Below the pieces are notes generated by a model that was not told the origin of the DNA, searched no databases, and was given only the letters and a program-made list of their open reading frames with translations. DNA of 64,000 bases from Microlunatus soli (GTDB lineage: Bacteria > Actinomycetota > Actinomycetes > Propionibacteriales > Propionibacteriaceae). Position 1 is the first letter of the stretch, and every line of letters begins with the position of its first letter. Location of the stretch: NCBI RefSeq assembly GCF_900105385.1, contig NZ_LT629772.1:6076001-6140000 (forward strand). Reading direction: 5' to 3'. Both the position numbers and the translations under genes were made by a program. This document shows, in pieces, positions 8,635 through 17,367 of this stretch.

Positions 8635-9414
8635 ATGAAGATCGTCACGCTGATCAAGTACGTTCCCGACGCCACCGGCGATCGCGGCTTCGCCGATGAC
8701 GGCACAGTCGATCGCGAGGACACCGACGGTGTGCTGTCCGAACTCGACGAGTATGCGGTCGAGCAGGCCCTGCAGATCGCCGACGACGGCGACGACGTCG
8801 AGGTGGTCGCCCTGACCCTCGGGCCCGACGACGCCGAGATCGCGGTCAAGCGGGCGCTGCAGATGGGCGCCGACTCCGGTGTACACATCAACGACGAGGC
8901 GGTGCACGGCTCCGACGCGCTGGCCACCAGCGCGATCCTGGCCGCAGCCATCACCAAGATCGGTCCCGATCTGGTGATCGCCGGGATGGCGTCGACCGAC
9001 GGCACGATGGGCGTCGTACCGGCCATGATCAGTGAACGGCTCGGCTGGCCGGCCGCGACCTTCGGCGCCACCCTCGCTGTCGACGGCAGCACGGCGACCA
9101 TTCGACGCGACGGTGACGTCGCCAGCCAGACCGTCGAGGTCTCACTGCCGGCGGTCGTCAGCGTCACCGACCAGTCGGGCGAGGCCCGCTACCCGTCGAT
9201 GAAGGGCATCCTGGCGGCGAAGAAGAAGTCGGTCGAGGAATGGGAGCTGGACGACCTCGAGGTGGACGGCGAGGTCGGCCTGTCGGCGGCCTGGACCACC
9301 GTGCAGGAGACCGCACCCAAGCCGCCGAAGGAAGCCGGCAAGCAGGTCACCGACTCCGACGGCTCCGGCGCCGCCGCCCTGACCGACTTCCTCAGCGCCG
9401 GAAAGTACCTCTGA
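8635..9414 (+). CDS. etfB: Electron transfer flavoprotein subunit beta
   Basis: This 259-residue protein has the full length of EtfB and begins MKIVTLIKYVPD. The AMP-binding region ADLVIAGMASTDGT-like segment is present as LVIAGMASTDGTMGVVPAMI, and the later VSVTDQSGEARYPSMKGI matches the family. Together with EtfA it passes electrons from acyl-CoA dehydrogenases to ETF:quinone oxidoreductase in fatty-acid and amino-acid breakdown. A purine-rich leader (GAGGGAGAAGAG) precedes the ATG. etfA follows after 79 nt on the same strand. Confidence 0.96.
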   Translation: MKIVTLIKYVPDATGDRGFADDGTVDREDTDGVLSELDEYAVEQALQIADDGDDVEVVALTLGPDDAEIAVKRALQMGADSGVHINDEAVHGSDALATSAILAAAITKIGPDLVIAGMASTDGTMGVVPAMISERLGWPAATFGATLAVDGSTATIRRDGDVASQTVEVSLPAVVSVTDQSGEARYPSMKGILAAKKKSVEEWELDDLEVDGEVGLSAAWTTVQETAPKPPKEAGKQVTDSDGSGAAALTDFLSAGKYL

Positions 9415-9493
9415 ACCCACAACCTCCGAGTTGTCAGAACGTGGTCGGGCGATAGCGGAACTACGCTTCTGACGAGTCAGATAGGAATTGGCA

Positions 9494-10441
9494 ATGTCGC
9501 AGATCTTGGTTGTTGTCGACGGCGCGGTCGCCAAGCCGGCGCTGGAGCTGGTGACGATCGCCCGGCGGTTGGGCGAACCGGTCGCCGTGGTGCTCGGTGC
9601 GGGCGGCGAAGATGCCGCCGCAGCGTTGGGCGAGTACGGCGCGGTCAAGGTGCTCACCGCTGACGACCCGGCACTGGGGGAGTTCCTGGTGTCGCCGAAG
9701 GTGGACGCGGTCGCCGCCGCCGTCGAGTCGGTGCAGCCGGCAGCCGTCATCTTCGGGTCCAGCCTGGAAGGCAAGGAAGTCGCTGCCCGACTGGCGGTCC
9801 GAATCGGCTCCGGGCTGATCACCGACGCCGTCGACGTCCAGCCGGGCGATGAGGGACCGGTCACCACCCAGTCGGTGTTCGCCGGCAACTGGACCGTCCG
9901 GTCGACCGTCGGTCACGGCACACCGGTGATCACCGTCAAGGCGAACGCTGCCGCACCGGAGCCTGCCCCGGCCACGCCGACCGTCGAGGCGTTGACCTTC
10001 ACCGTCGCGGACAGTTCGAAAGGGGCCCGGATCACCAAGTCCGAGCCGAAGCAGGCCAGCGGTCGCCCGGAACTGACGGAGGCGGCGATCGTCGTCTCCG
10101 GCGGCCGCGGCACCGGCGGCGATTTCGGACCCGTGGAGGAGTTGGCGGACTCTCTCGGAGCGGCCGTCGGCGCATCCCGGGCGGCCGTCGACTCCGGTTG
10201 GTATCCGCACAGCTACCAGGTGGGCCAGACCGGCAAGACCGTGTCCCCGCAGCTGTACATCGCTGCGGGCATCTCCGGTGCCATTCAGCATCGGGCCGGC
10301 ATGCAGACCTCCAAGGCGATCGTCGCGGTGAACAAGGATCCGGAGGCGCCGATCTTCGCGCTCGCCGATCTGGGAATCGTCGGCGACCTGCATACGGTGC
10401 TGCCGGCCGTGACCGCCGCAGTCAAAGCACAGAAGGGCTGA
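9494..10441 (+). CDS. etfA: Electron transfer flavoprotein subunit alpha
   Basis: The 315-residue EtfA starts at the ATG at 9494, with AGGA 7 nt upstream; a TTG at 9488 is an unlikely alternative. The N-terminal domain begins MSQILVVVDGAVAKPALEL. The C-terminal FAD-binding domain carries VVSGGRGTGG, the segment PQLYIAAGISGAIQHRAGMQ and VAVNKDPEAPIFALADLGIV, all characteristic of EtfA. It forms the heterodimer with EtfB encoded just upstream and is presumably expressed from the same palindrome-controlled promoter. Confidence 0.96.
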   Translation: MSQILVVVDGAVAKPALELVTIARRLGEPVAVVLGAGGEDAAAALGEYGAVKVLTADDPALGEFLVSPKVDAVAAAVESVQPAAVIFGSSLEGKEVAARLAVRIGSGLITDAVDVQPGDEGPVTTQSVFAGNWTVRSTVGHGTPVITVKANAAAPEPAPATPTVEALTFTVADSSKGARITKSEPKQASGRPELTEAAIVVSGGRGTGGDFGPVEELADSLGAAVGASRAAVDSGWYPHSYQVGQTGKTVSPQLYIAAGISGAIQHRAGMQTSKAIVAVNKDPEAPIFALADLGIVGDLHTVLPAVTAAVKAQKG

Positions 10442-10453
10442 GTCGGAGCGGGA

Positions 10454-11500
10454 CTACGACCGCAACGGTTTGACCATGATCACCGTCGGCCCGTCCCAGC
10501 TGATCCCGTTCATTTCTTCCAGGGCAAGGAAGCCGCGGGACCGATAGAACGCGCGTGTCTCGGCATAGCCGGCATGGTCGAACGATGCGCCGACGGTCTT
10601 GACCTGGAACAGCGACACCGACTGCTCGCGCAGGTCGTCCTCGATCTGTGCGAGCAGTTGCTTGCCGATGCCCTGTCGCCGGTAGTTGGGGTGGACCGCG
10701 ATCAGGTGGAGCTCGACCGACTGCGGGAAGTGCGATTCCAGCAGTGCCACGCCGACCGTGCGTCCGTCGTCGATCGCGAGGTAGCTGGTCTTCGACCTGG
10801 CATCCTCGACATAGCCCAGGATGGCGTCCTCGATGCCGAACCAGTCCGGGAGCGCGCGCAGAATCTCCTCCGTGGCGCGCGGGTCCCGTCGGCGTTCGAT
10901 GGTGATCAGGGGATCGGCCGAGGAGGGGATCCCGGCTCGGTCTGCCCCTCGCCCGACCGTCGAGCCGTCGGACCCGGAACTCTGCACCGACTTCCTGTAC
11001 GGACGCATTCCTGCGAGCTGGTAGAGGTGGAACGCGGCCGGAGACGTTCCACCTTCATCGCTGGTGCGTAGCGCGATCTGCGTCTCACCGAGCCGCTGGC
11101 ACGCCACCGCCGCACGGGTGAGGAGCGAACGGCCGAGGCCGTGATCGCGTGCCGCGGGATGGACGAAGAGCTCAATGATGAAGGGACAGTCGAGGTCGGC
11201 GTCCCAGGGTGATCGGTGAACAACTTGGATCGATCCCGCAGCGCGCCCACCACGCAGTGCCAGCAAGGAGGCCTCGGGGATGAGTGTCCCGAAGTCTCCG
11301 GCGTAGGTCGAGTCCATCTCCGCGAGAGCGTCGTTGAGATCGGCTGCACCCACGTGCGGGGGATAACTGGCGAGGTAGAGGTCAGCTACGTCTTCGCGGT
11401 GATCGCGGTCGAGCAGGACGTAGTCGATCGGCTGATCGGCGTTCGGCGGCGCGAGTAGAACGAGGTCGGCGAGGTCGCCGATGAGAGTGCTTTTTGGCAT
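10454..11500 (-). CDS. Tandem GNAT N-acetyltransferase
   Basis: The 348-residue protein has two acetyltransferase halves. The first, about residues 25-170, has FIIELFVHPAARDHGLGRSL as its acetyl-CoA-binding motif A. The second, about residues 200-348, has LHLIAVHPNYRRQGIGKQLL. The second R-R-Q-G-I-G pyrophosphate loop is canonical; the first (R-D-H-G-L-G) is also intact. The acceptor substrate cannot be predicted. The gene ends 12 nt from the etfA stop, convergent with it. Confidence 0.85.
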   Translation of the reverse strand: MPKSTLIGDLADLVLLAPPNADQPIDYVLLDRDHREDVADLYLASYPPHVGAADLNDALAEMDSTYAGDFGTLIPEASLLALRGGRAAGSIQVVHRSPWDADLDCPFIIELFVHPAARDHGLGRSLLTRAAVACQRLGETQIALRTSDEGGTSPAAFHLYQLAGMRPYRKSVQSSGSDGSTVGRGADRAGIPSSADPLITIERRRDPRATEEILRALPDWFGIEDAILGYVEDARSKTSYLAIDDGRTVGVALLESHFPQSVELHLIAVHPNYRRQGIGKQLLAQIEDDLREQSVSLFQVKTVGASFDHAGYAETRAFYRSRGFLALEEMNGISWDGPTVIMVKPLRS

Positions 11501-11554
11501 GAATGACCCTTGACGTGACGTGGAAGTTCGTGCCGGTGAGAGGTCAGAGCCGGG

Positions 11555-12115
11555 TCATGGTCGGGATCGTACTGGGCGCCGGTGCAGGACGAGGGCGCCG
11601 TCGGTCCGGTGTGCCTCCATGGCGAAGTCGAAGACGTCGGCGTGGGTGGCCAGCTCGATGTCGCGGGGATGGACGTGCTCGATGCCCAGCGACCGCGTCC
11701 TGGCTGCTTCGGTGCTGTGGGCGATCCGGTGTCCGGTCCGGTCCGGATCGACGGGTCGTCCGGTCCGTACGGCTTCGATGTAGGCAGCCGTCTCGCGGTC
11801 GTCCGCTCCACGCTCGGGATCATCGGGATGCTGACCGGTGATCACGTACGAGGGTGTCCCGAGTCCGCTGTCCTGCACCGCCAGGGCCGTGGCCGACGCG
11901 TTGGCCAGGCCGGCGCACCACAGCCGGGTCGCCGAGGTCGCGGCGACGGCACCGCGGGTGCCCGCGAAGGTCCGCAGCACCAATCGTCGCCCGCGCAGAT
12001 CCGCGGCCGCGACCTCGGCCGGCGAATTGGCGAAATCGAAGCCGCGCAGTCGGCGGGGACCTGCCCGTGATCGGTCTGCACCTGGATATCCCGGGACGGG
12101 GTCCGCTGCGGGACC
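11555..12115 (-). pseudogene. Probable 5'-truncated ComB-like (2-phosphosulfolactate phosphatase family) gene
   Basis: This frame encodes a ComB-like C-terminal part: FDFANSPAEVAAADL and VLRTFAGTRGAVAATS match the family's NSP and TNGT segments, followed by CAGLANASATALAV and a C-terminal VHPRDIELATHADVFDFA. The open frame begins directly after the MFS stop codon (12116-12118) and is in the same frame as the MFS gene. No ATG or GTG with a ribosome-binding site precedes the homologous part, and the 70 or so N-terminal residues of full-length ComB (the Asp-rich active-site strand) are absent. A TTG at 11983 could start a 142-residue product. Most likely it is a truncated relic; translation by read-through or coupling from the MFS gene is less likely. 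Confidence 0.55.
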
Positions 12116-13417
12116 TCAGGGGCGACTGTGCTCGGGTTCGGTTCCGGGTAGCCGACGCAACGTCCGCAGCGGACTGAGCAGCGCGAGCGTGGTGCCGATG
12201 AGCATGATCACACTGCTCACGATCAAGGTCGGGCGGAAGCCGATCAGGGCGCCGAGGGTGCCGCCGAGGAGCGCGCCGATCGGCTGCATCCCGTGGACCA
12301 GGAATCGCCAGGTGGCTTGAGTGCGGGCCAGCAGTTCGGGTGGGATCAGGACCTGGCGGATGGTCTGCTGATTGATCCCGTACAGCGTCGGCCCCCAGCC
12401 GCGGAGGAGTTGGGACATGATCAGGATCGCCATCATCAGCACCGCCGGTCCGCCGGCAGCGGCCATCACCAGCCCGGCCAGACTGGACAGGGTCATGCCG
12501 AGGATGAAGGCCGGACCGTTGCCGAGTTGGGCCGTGAGCTGGACGCCGACGCCGGCTCCGATGATGCCGGCCACGCCGGCGACGGCGATGATCACGCCGA
12601 CCCAACCCGCCGACAGGCCGAGATCGCGCACCAGGAACAGCACGACGATCACTCCCTGCATCTGACCGGCCAGGGCGCCGACGGTGGCCGCGATCGTGGT
12701 GGCCCGCAGCGCCGGATGTTCCACCACCGCACGTAATCCGCCCCGGATGCCCCGGAGCAGCGACTCCTGGTGACGCTCGGCGGCCGGCGTCCGACCGCTG
12801 ACCGAGATCCGCGCGTTGGCGACGGCGGAGATCAGGAACGAGACGGCATCGACGGCGATCGCGATCGGTGCGGTGAGCAGCTGCACGAGCACGCCGCCGA
12901 GCGCGTTTCCGCTGGTCGCAACGACGGAATTGCTGAGCGCAAAGGCGCTGTTCGCCGCCAGCAGTTGTCGACGGGGGACCAAGATCGGCGCGAACGACTG
13001 GGACGCGATCATCGAGAACATGCTGCATCCCCCGGTGATCACGACGACCAGGTACAGCTGCCACATCTGCAGCAGATCGGTCACCGCCAGGATCGGAACG
13101 GATCCCAGCGCCGCAGCGGCCAACAGATCGGCACCGACGATGACGCTGCGGTAGGACAGCCGGTCCACCCACACGCCGGCCGGCAGTCCCAGGACGAGAT
13201 GAGGAAGGAACGACGCCGCCCCGAGCAATCCCATCTGCACCGGCGATGCGCCGAGCACCAGGACGGCCGTCAACGGCAGCGCGACGGTGGTCACGCTCGA
13301 TCCCAGGATGGACACCGTGCTGCCGCCGAACAGCCGGCGGAAGTCGGGGACGTCGACCAGAACACGCCACTGGGCTCTCACCCGCTCCAGCAAACCGCTA
13401 TCGGCCCTCGCTGGCAA
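12116..13417 (-). CDS. MFS transporter (drug/siderophore exporter type)
   Basis: The 433-residue protein has about 12 hydrophobic helices. An MFS motif-A-like loop appears near residue 85 (LPAGVWVDRLSYRSVIVG), and FGGSTVSILGSSVTTVALPL is its first helix. It resembles the enterobactin-exporter/antibiotic-efflux branch of MFS. Substrate unknown. It lies downstream of a RibD-like gene on the same strand, separated by a 107-nt gap containing a GC-rich hairpin. Confidence 0.9.
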   Translation of the reverse strand: MPARADSGLLERVRAQWRVLVDVPDFRRLFGGSTVSILGSSVTTVALPLTAVLVLGASPVQMGLLGAASFLPHLVLGLPAGVWVDRLSYRSVIVGADLLAAAALGSVPILAVTDLLQMWQLYLVVVITGGCSMFSMIASQSFAPILVPRRQLLAANSAFALSNSVVATSGNALGGVLVQLLTAPIAIAVDAVSFLISAVANARISVSGRTPAAERHQESLLRGIRGGLRAVVEHPALRATTIAATVGALAGQMQGVIVVLFLVRDLGLSAGWVGVIIAVAGVAGIIGAGVGVQLTAQLGNGPAFILGMTLSSLAGLVMAAAGGPAVLMMAILIMSQLLRGWGPTLYGINQQTIRQVLIPPELLARTQATWRFLVHGMQPIGALLGGTLGALIGFRPTLIVSSVIMLIGTTLALLSPLRTLRRLPGTEPEHSRP

Positions 13418-13439
13418 CGAAATCCGCTGCGGGCGGACA

Positions 13440-13472
13440 CGGTGCCCGGTGATCGATCATGCTCCGGCACCG
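13440..13472. terminator. GC-rich hairpin between the RibD-like and MFS genes
   Basis: CGGTGCC at 13440-13446 pairs with GGCACCG at 13466-13472, and the stem extends by CGG/CCG with one bulge. The loop contains GATCGATC. There is no U-run, as is common in high-GC actinobacteria. It lies 3' of the minus-strand RibD-like gene and resembles the TGCCCGG hairpins at 33692, 38846 and 49764. Confidence 0.45.
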
Positions 13473-13524
13473 ATCCCGACGTCCGCACCCCGTCGGTCAA
13501 TGCCCGGCTCGGCCGGGCGATCGA

Positions 13525-14088
13525 TCATCTGATCACGCGGTACGTCAGGTGGGTGACGCCCTGGTTGGCGACCACCGAGGTGCAGTCGAGTTCGATCGCT
13601 GCCGGCAGGTCGGAGAAGAACGGGATCCCGCCGCCGAGCAGCACCGGGACCAGGCTGATCATGATCTCGTCGACCAGTCCCAGTCTCAGGGCCTGGGTGG
13701 TGATCGCGCCGGCGGCCAGCTTGACGTCCTTGCCTGATTCGGAGGCAACCGCGACGGCCTGCTCGATCGCAGATTCCAGGCCGTCGGTGACGACGGTCTG
13801 GCCGGGAGCCGCGTCCGGGATCGGGTCGCGGCTGACCACGAACAGCGGTGCGCCGTGCTGCATGCTGTCGCCGCCCCAGCGGTCGGCGTGCTCGTAGGTG
13901 TTCCGGCCGGAGACCACGGCACCGGTACGAGTGCCGCCGTACTCGGCGACCGCCCGATTCGGCGCGCTCCGATCGGAGAGCCAGTCGAAGATCCGGAACC
14001 CGTCACCGAGCCCGAGGCCGGCCCGCGCGCCACGGCCGGAGATGTAGCCGTCGACCGAGGCAGACAGGTGTGAGTAGACCAACGTCAT
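13525..14088 (-). CDS. RibD C-terminal-like / dihydrofolate reductase family protein
   Basis: From the ATG at 14088 (GAAGG 6 nt upstream) the product is 187 residues. It starts MTLVYSHLSASVDGYISGRG, typical of the bacterial DHFR/RibD-reductase family, and contains VVSGRNTYEHADRWGGD, VVTDGLESAIEQAVAVA and AAGAITTQALRLGLVDEI. Members reduce pterin- or pyrimidine-like substrates with NADPH, and many are uncharacterised. A start 16 codons further upstream is possible but adds residues without homology. No riboflavin genes are nearby, so it is not a pathway RibD. Confidence 0.85.
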   Translation of the reverse strand: MTLVYSHLSASVDGYISGRGARAGLGLGDGFRIFDWLSDRSAPNRAVAEYGGTRTGAVVSGRNTYEHADRWGGDSMQHGAPLFVVSRDPIPDAAPGQTVVTDGLESAIEQAVAVASESGKDVKLAAGAITTQALRLGLVDEIMISLVPVLLGGGIPFFSDLPAAIELDCTSVVANQGVTHLTYRVIR

Positions 14089-14241
14089 GATCAAGCCTTC
14101 CCGAGCGTCCTGATCGCAGCGCCCGGCGCTGTCCACCGGTTCGCCGCGCCGCGGGATCGTCCCGCTGCCAGTGCGTCGAACGCGGTCGGATCGATTCGAC
14201 CGACGCCGGGAAGTCTCGACGGGACTATTTGCGCGATGGCC

Positions 14242-16122
14242 CTACTTGCGCGACTGGCCTACCGTTTCCGGCTGCTGACCCTTGACGGCCTTGCCGTTGG
14301 ATCCGTTGGATCCGTTGGTCTTGGGGCTGTTGCCGTTGCGCTTGGTGCCGTTGCTGCTCGAGCCGTTGACCTTCGTGGAGTCACCGTTGATCTTGGAGCC
14401 GTTCTTGCCCCCGGCCCCGTTGATCTTGGTCGACCTCCCGTTGATCTTGGAGCCATCGCTGCCGTTGGTTCCGTTGCGACCGACTCCGTTGCCGTTAGCC
14501 CGGTGACCGTTGGATGTGGGAGCACCGGAACCATTTCCGTTGATCTTGCTGGATCCGCCGGCGCTGGTGGGACGCTCCTGGTCGGGATCCAGTCGGACGG
14601 TCCCGATCGGACGGGCGGTGCTGTCCGGGCGGGCGGACCCGTTGGTTCCCTTGGCCTGCTGCCGGCGGGATTTGGCGGACTGCCGGCTGTTCTCCTGGGC
14701 ACGGGCCGGCTTGCTCGAGGTGGGAGCAGGTTTGCGGCCGGAGTCGCCGTTGACGCTGCGGCCGGTGACGGTGCCGGCGACGGCTGTGAGTTCCTCGCGA
14801 CGGCGTGCCGACGGCTCCGGATCAGCCTCCGGCGTGTGCTGGCTGGTCCGCATGATCGCGGCCAGCAGAGCCCGCGGGCGGCCGTGCCGGGGGAGGGCGT
14901 CGATCACCCGCTGACCGCGTTGTGCGGTCGCATCCAGCACGACGGCGGCGAGCAGCACCAGGGCGGTGATGATCTGCTGGGCATCGGAGTTGAAGCCGAT
15001 CAGGTACAGGCCGTTGTTGATCGAGGCCACCACGAGCGCACCGAGCACCGGCGCCCACGCCGTGCCCCGGCCGCCGAACAGCGAGGTGCCGCCGATCACC
15101 GCGGCGGCGATCGCGGTCAGCAGATCCTGGGTGCCGACCAGGGTCGAGCCGGCGTTGGTGGTGACCCCTGCCTTCATCAGCCCGAACAGGGTCGCCAGCC
15201 CGGCCGCGATCATGAAGACCGAGATCCGGATCCAGGTGACGTGGATGCCGGACCGGCGGGCAGCCTCCAGATTGCCGCCGACGGCGTAGACGTTCTGCCC
15301 GTAGCGGGTCTTGCGGAGCATCAGGTCGATGCCGATCGCGATCACTCCGAAGACGAAGAACGGCAGGCTCAACCCGAAGTCGTAGTTGATCGCGATCAGG
15401 AACCCGAAGACGACGGCGGCCAGCAGCACACCACGGATCCCGATCAACACGAACGACGTCGCAGCCAGACCGGCGCGGCGGCGCAAGATCGCGTCCCGGA
15501 CCTGGCCGACCACGAACACACCGATCAGCAGCGCGCCGAACGCGTACGCGACGACTGCCGGGAAGTAGAAGTTCGCCAGGCTGAACACGAAGGAGTCGGT
15601 GACCGACAGGTTCTTCTGACTGCCCAGGGTGATCAACGTCAGACCCGAGAACGCCAGCAGGCCGGCCAACGTGACAACGAAAGCAGGGATCCCCACCGCT
15701 GCGAAGAACCAGCCCTGAATCAGCCCCAACGTGATGCCGATGGCGAACATGACGATCACGCTGAGCAGCGGGTTGAGACCCTCGCGCATCATCAGTACAC
15801 CGAACAACGAGGCCGTCAGCCCACCGATCTGGGCCAATGACAGGTCGATCTGACCGAGCAACAGGACCAGGTTGATGCCCATCGCCAGCAGCCCGACGTA
15901 GGCGACCTGAGTGGACAGATTGACCAGGTTGGACGGCGAGATGAAGTTGGGATTGATGCTCTGGAACGTGATCACGATGACGACCAGGGCAACGATCACC
16001 GGGATGACGCCCAGCTGCCCTTCACGCGCCCGACGGGTGAGCACCTGCAGCGGACTCAGCGGAAGGTAGCGTTCATCGATGATCGACGGCTGCATGCCGG
16101 TCTGTGCGGTCTGTGCGGACAT
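14242..16122 (-). CDS. ABC transporter permease (ribose/xylose type) with a long Asn/Gly-rich C-terminal tail
   Basis: Residues 1-398 are a RbsC/XylH-type sugar permease with about ten membrane helices. ALVVIVITFQSINPNFISP is near the N-terminus, and the family segment GINLVLLLGQIDLSLAQIGG follows. The EAA-like region is AVGGNLEAARRSGIH. After the last helix about 229 further residues form a low-complexity hydrophilic tail rich in Asn, Gly, Ser and Lys, with [ST]K[IV]NG repeated five times. Family permeases normally end near residue 350-420. The start is the ATG at 16122, with GAGGTG 8 nt upstream; a GTG at 16131 is less likely. It pairs with the ATPase gene just upstream. No sugar-binding protein gene is adjacent. 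Confidence 0.88.
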   Translation of the reverse strand: MSAQTAQTGMQPSIIDERYLPLSPLQVLTRRAREGQLGVIPVIVALVVIVITFQSINPNFISPSNLVNLSTQVAYVGLLAMGINLVLLLGQIDLSLAQIGGLTASLFGVLMMREGLNPLLSVIVMFAIGITLGLIQGWFFAAVGIPAFVVTLAGLLAFSGLTLITLGSQKNLSVTDSFVFSLANFYFPAVVAYAFGALLIGVFVVGQVRDAILRRRAGLAATSFVLIGIRGVLLAAVVFGFLIAINYDFGLSLPFFVFGVIAIGIDLMLRKTRYGQNVYAVGGNLEAARRSGIHVTWIRISVFMIAAGLATLFGLMKAGVTTNAGSTLVGTQDLLTAIAAAVIGGTSLFGGRGTAWAPVLGALVVASINNGLYLIGFNSDAQQIITALVLLAAVVLDATAQRGQRVIDALPRHGRPRALLAAIMRTSQHTPEADPEPSARRREELTAVAGTVTGRSVNGDSGRKPAPTSSKPARAQENSRQSAKSRRQQAKGTNGSARPDSTARPIGTVRLDPDQERPTSAGGSSKINGNGSGAPTSNGHRANGNGVGRNGTNGSDGSKINGRSTKINGAGGKNGSKINGDSTKVNGSSSNGTKRNGNSPKTNGSNGSNGKAVKGQQPETVGQSRK

Positions 16123-16136
16123 GAAAATCACACCTC

Positions 16137-16910
16137 TCAGCGGGCGGCGACACGCGCCGCGCGGCGGCTGACGACGTTGTCCGACGCCCCGGTGATCGCC
16201 GAAACCAGTTGCTCGGTGCTCGCGGTCCCGGGGAAGTCACCGGCGTCCCTGCCGAGTCGAAGCACATGGATGCTGTCGCAGACGGCCTGGATGTCACCCA
16301 TGTTGTGGCTGACCAGCAGCACGCCGAGGCCGCGGTCCCGGAGCAACTCGATCAGGTTGAGGACCTCCGCGGTCTGGGCGACGCCGAGTGCTGCGGTCGG
16401 CTCGTCCAACATCACCAGCACCGGGTCGCCGAGCAGCGAACGGGCGATCGCCACGGTCTGCCGCTGACCGCCGGACAGAGCCGACACCGGCACCCGGACG
16501 TTGGGGATCCGCGCCGACAACGAGCGCAGCAGATCCCAGGCTCGGCGTTCCATCTCGATCTTGTCCAGCGCGCCACGGTGCAGCAGTTCCTGACCGAGGA
16601 AGAGATTGGGGACGACGCCGAGGTTGTCGCACAGCGCCAGGTCCTGGAAGACGGTGGCGATGCCTGCACTCTGGGCGCCCTGCGGAGTGTTGTAGTCGGC
16701 TCGTCTGCCGGAGACCCGTACCTCGCCCTGATCGGCCTGATGCACGCCGGCGATGATCTTGATCAGGGTGGATTTGCCGGCACCGTTGTCGCCGATCAGT
16801 CCGACCACCTCGCCGGGGGCGACGGTCAGGTGGACATCGGTCAGCGCTTGGACTGCGCCGAAGCGCTTGTTGATCCCGGACAACTCCAGGACGGGTCTGA
16901 TACTTGGCAC
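16137..16910 (-). CDS. ABC transporter ATP-binding protein (sugar import type, single ATPase domain)
   Basis: This single ABC domain contains Walker A GDNGAGKST, signature LSGGQRQ, Walker B VLVMLDEP and switch histidine in LLVSHN. It resembles the ATPases of ribose/xylose importers but has one domain rather than the tandem RbsA form. I chose the GTG at 16910 (257 residues) because GGGAG lies 8 nt upstream and the protein then begins VPSIRPVLELSGINKRFG. An upstream ATG at 16994 would add 28 residues encoded partly by a 12-bp tandem repeat. It would energise the permease encoded 14 nt downstream. Confidence 0.9.
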   Translation of the reverse strand: MPSIRPVLELSGINKRFGAVQALTDVHLTVAPGEVVGLIGDNGAGKSTLIKIIAGVHQADQGEVRVSGRRADYNTPQGAQSAGIATVFQDLALCDNLGVVPNLFLGQELLHRGALDKIEMERRAWDLLRSLSARIPNVRVPVSALSGGQRQTVAIARSLLGDPVLVMLDEPTAALGVAQTAEVLNLIELLRDRGLGVLLVSHNMGDIQAVCDSIHVLRLGRDAGDFPGTASTEQLVSAITGASDNVVSRRAARVAAR

Positions 16911-16928
16911 TGCTCGAACTCCCGGGGG

Positions 16929-16952
16929 AAAGAGTCTTGAAAAGAGTCTTGA
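16929..16952. repeat. Two tandem copies of AAAGAGTCTTGA
   Basis: The 12-bp unit AAAGAGTCTTGA occurs twice in perfect tandem (16929-16940 and 16941-16952), 19-42 bp upstream of the preferred start of the ABC ATPase gene. Its position in the leader suggests a direct-repeat regulator site, though slippage duplication is possible. Confidence 0.5.
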
Positions 16953-17355
16953 CTTGTCCTGCGGCAGGCGCCAATGGGCGCATGCCACTGTCACGTCAAG
17001 CCGAAGTCCCCCCGAGGGACTTGAACGTCACAATTCCTCGGCAGACTACTGCACACGATTCGGCTTGGCGAGTGGCGGGGATCGTGCTGCCGGCGACACA
17101 CACCGCGCAGACCGACCCGGCCGGATATCGGCAATGGCACTGCAGAATTCGAGGTCCGGGCGTGCTCGATGGACCGTCGGAGTGCGCCGTATTCGAGCAG
17201 CAACTGATGTATCCGGGCTCCTGCGCGCCACGCTGAACGCCGCCCGTTCGCCGCGTTGCACTTGTTTGACGAGCAGGCTCGGCTGCACTCGTGCGCCACG
17301 GGATGCGGACGGGCATCGCGGGTCCTCGCCCGCCCGAAGAGATCAGTCCTTTCCT

Positions 17356-17361
17356 TATGCT
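17356..17361 (+). promoter_or_regulatory. -10 element of a probable leaderless cysteine desulfurase transcript
   Basis: TATGCT is followed after 6 nt by the GTG start codon. There is no Shine-Dalgarno sequence, which fits a leaderless mRNA beginning at the GTG. No clear -35 hexamer is seen. Confidence 0.45.
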
Positions 17362-17367
17362 GGTCGG

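Larger units (their letters stand above)
16911..17367. other. Divergent intergenic region of 457 bp
   Basis: This stretch separates the minus-strand ABC importer genes from the plus-strand cysteine desulfurase gene. It holds a tandem repeat of AAAGAGTCTTGA (16929-16952) just upstream of the ATPase start, a small AAGTCC/GGACTT dyad near 17006-17024, and the -10 element of the desulfurase gene. No coding region with family character was recognised. Confidence 0.5.

Noticed and set aside
14236-15840. Plus-strand frame of 534 codons opposite the permease gene
   Set aside because: It mirrors the permease and its repetitive tail; the Leu/Val/Gly repeats arise from the complementary CCGTTGATCTTG repeats.
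17000-17035. tRNA-like T-arm sequence (GTTCAAGTCCCTC on the minus strand)
   Set aside because: No acceptor, D or anticodon arms could be placed at the right distances.
16753-17367. Extended N-terminus of the cysteine desulfurase frame (about 200 extra codons)
   Set aside because: The extra part overlaps the divergent ABC ATPase and has no family likeness; the GTG at 17368 aligns with the family start and follows a -10 element.
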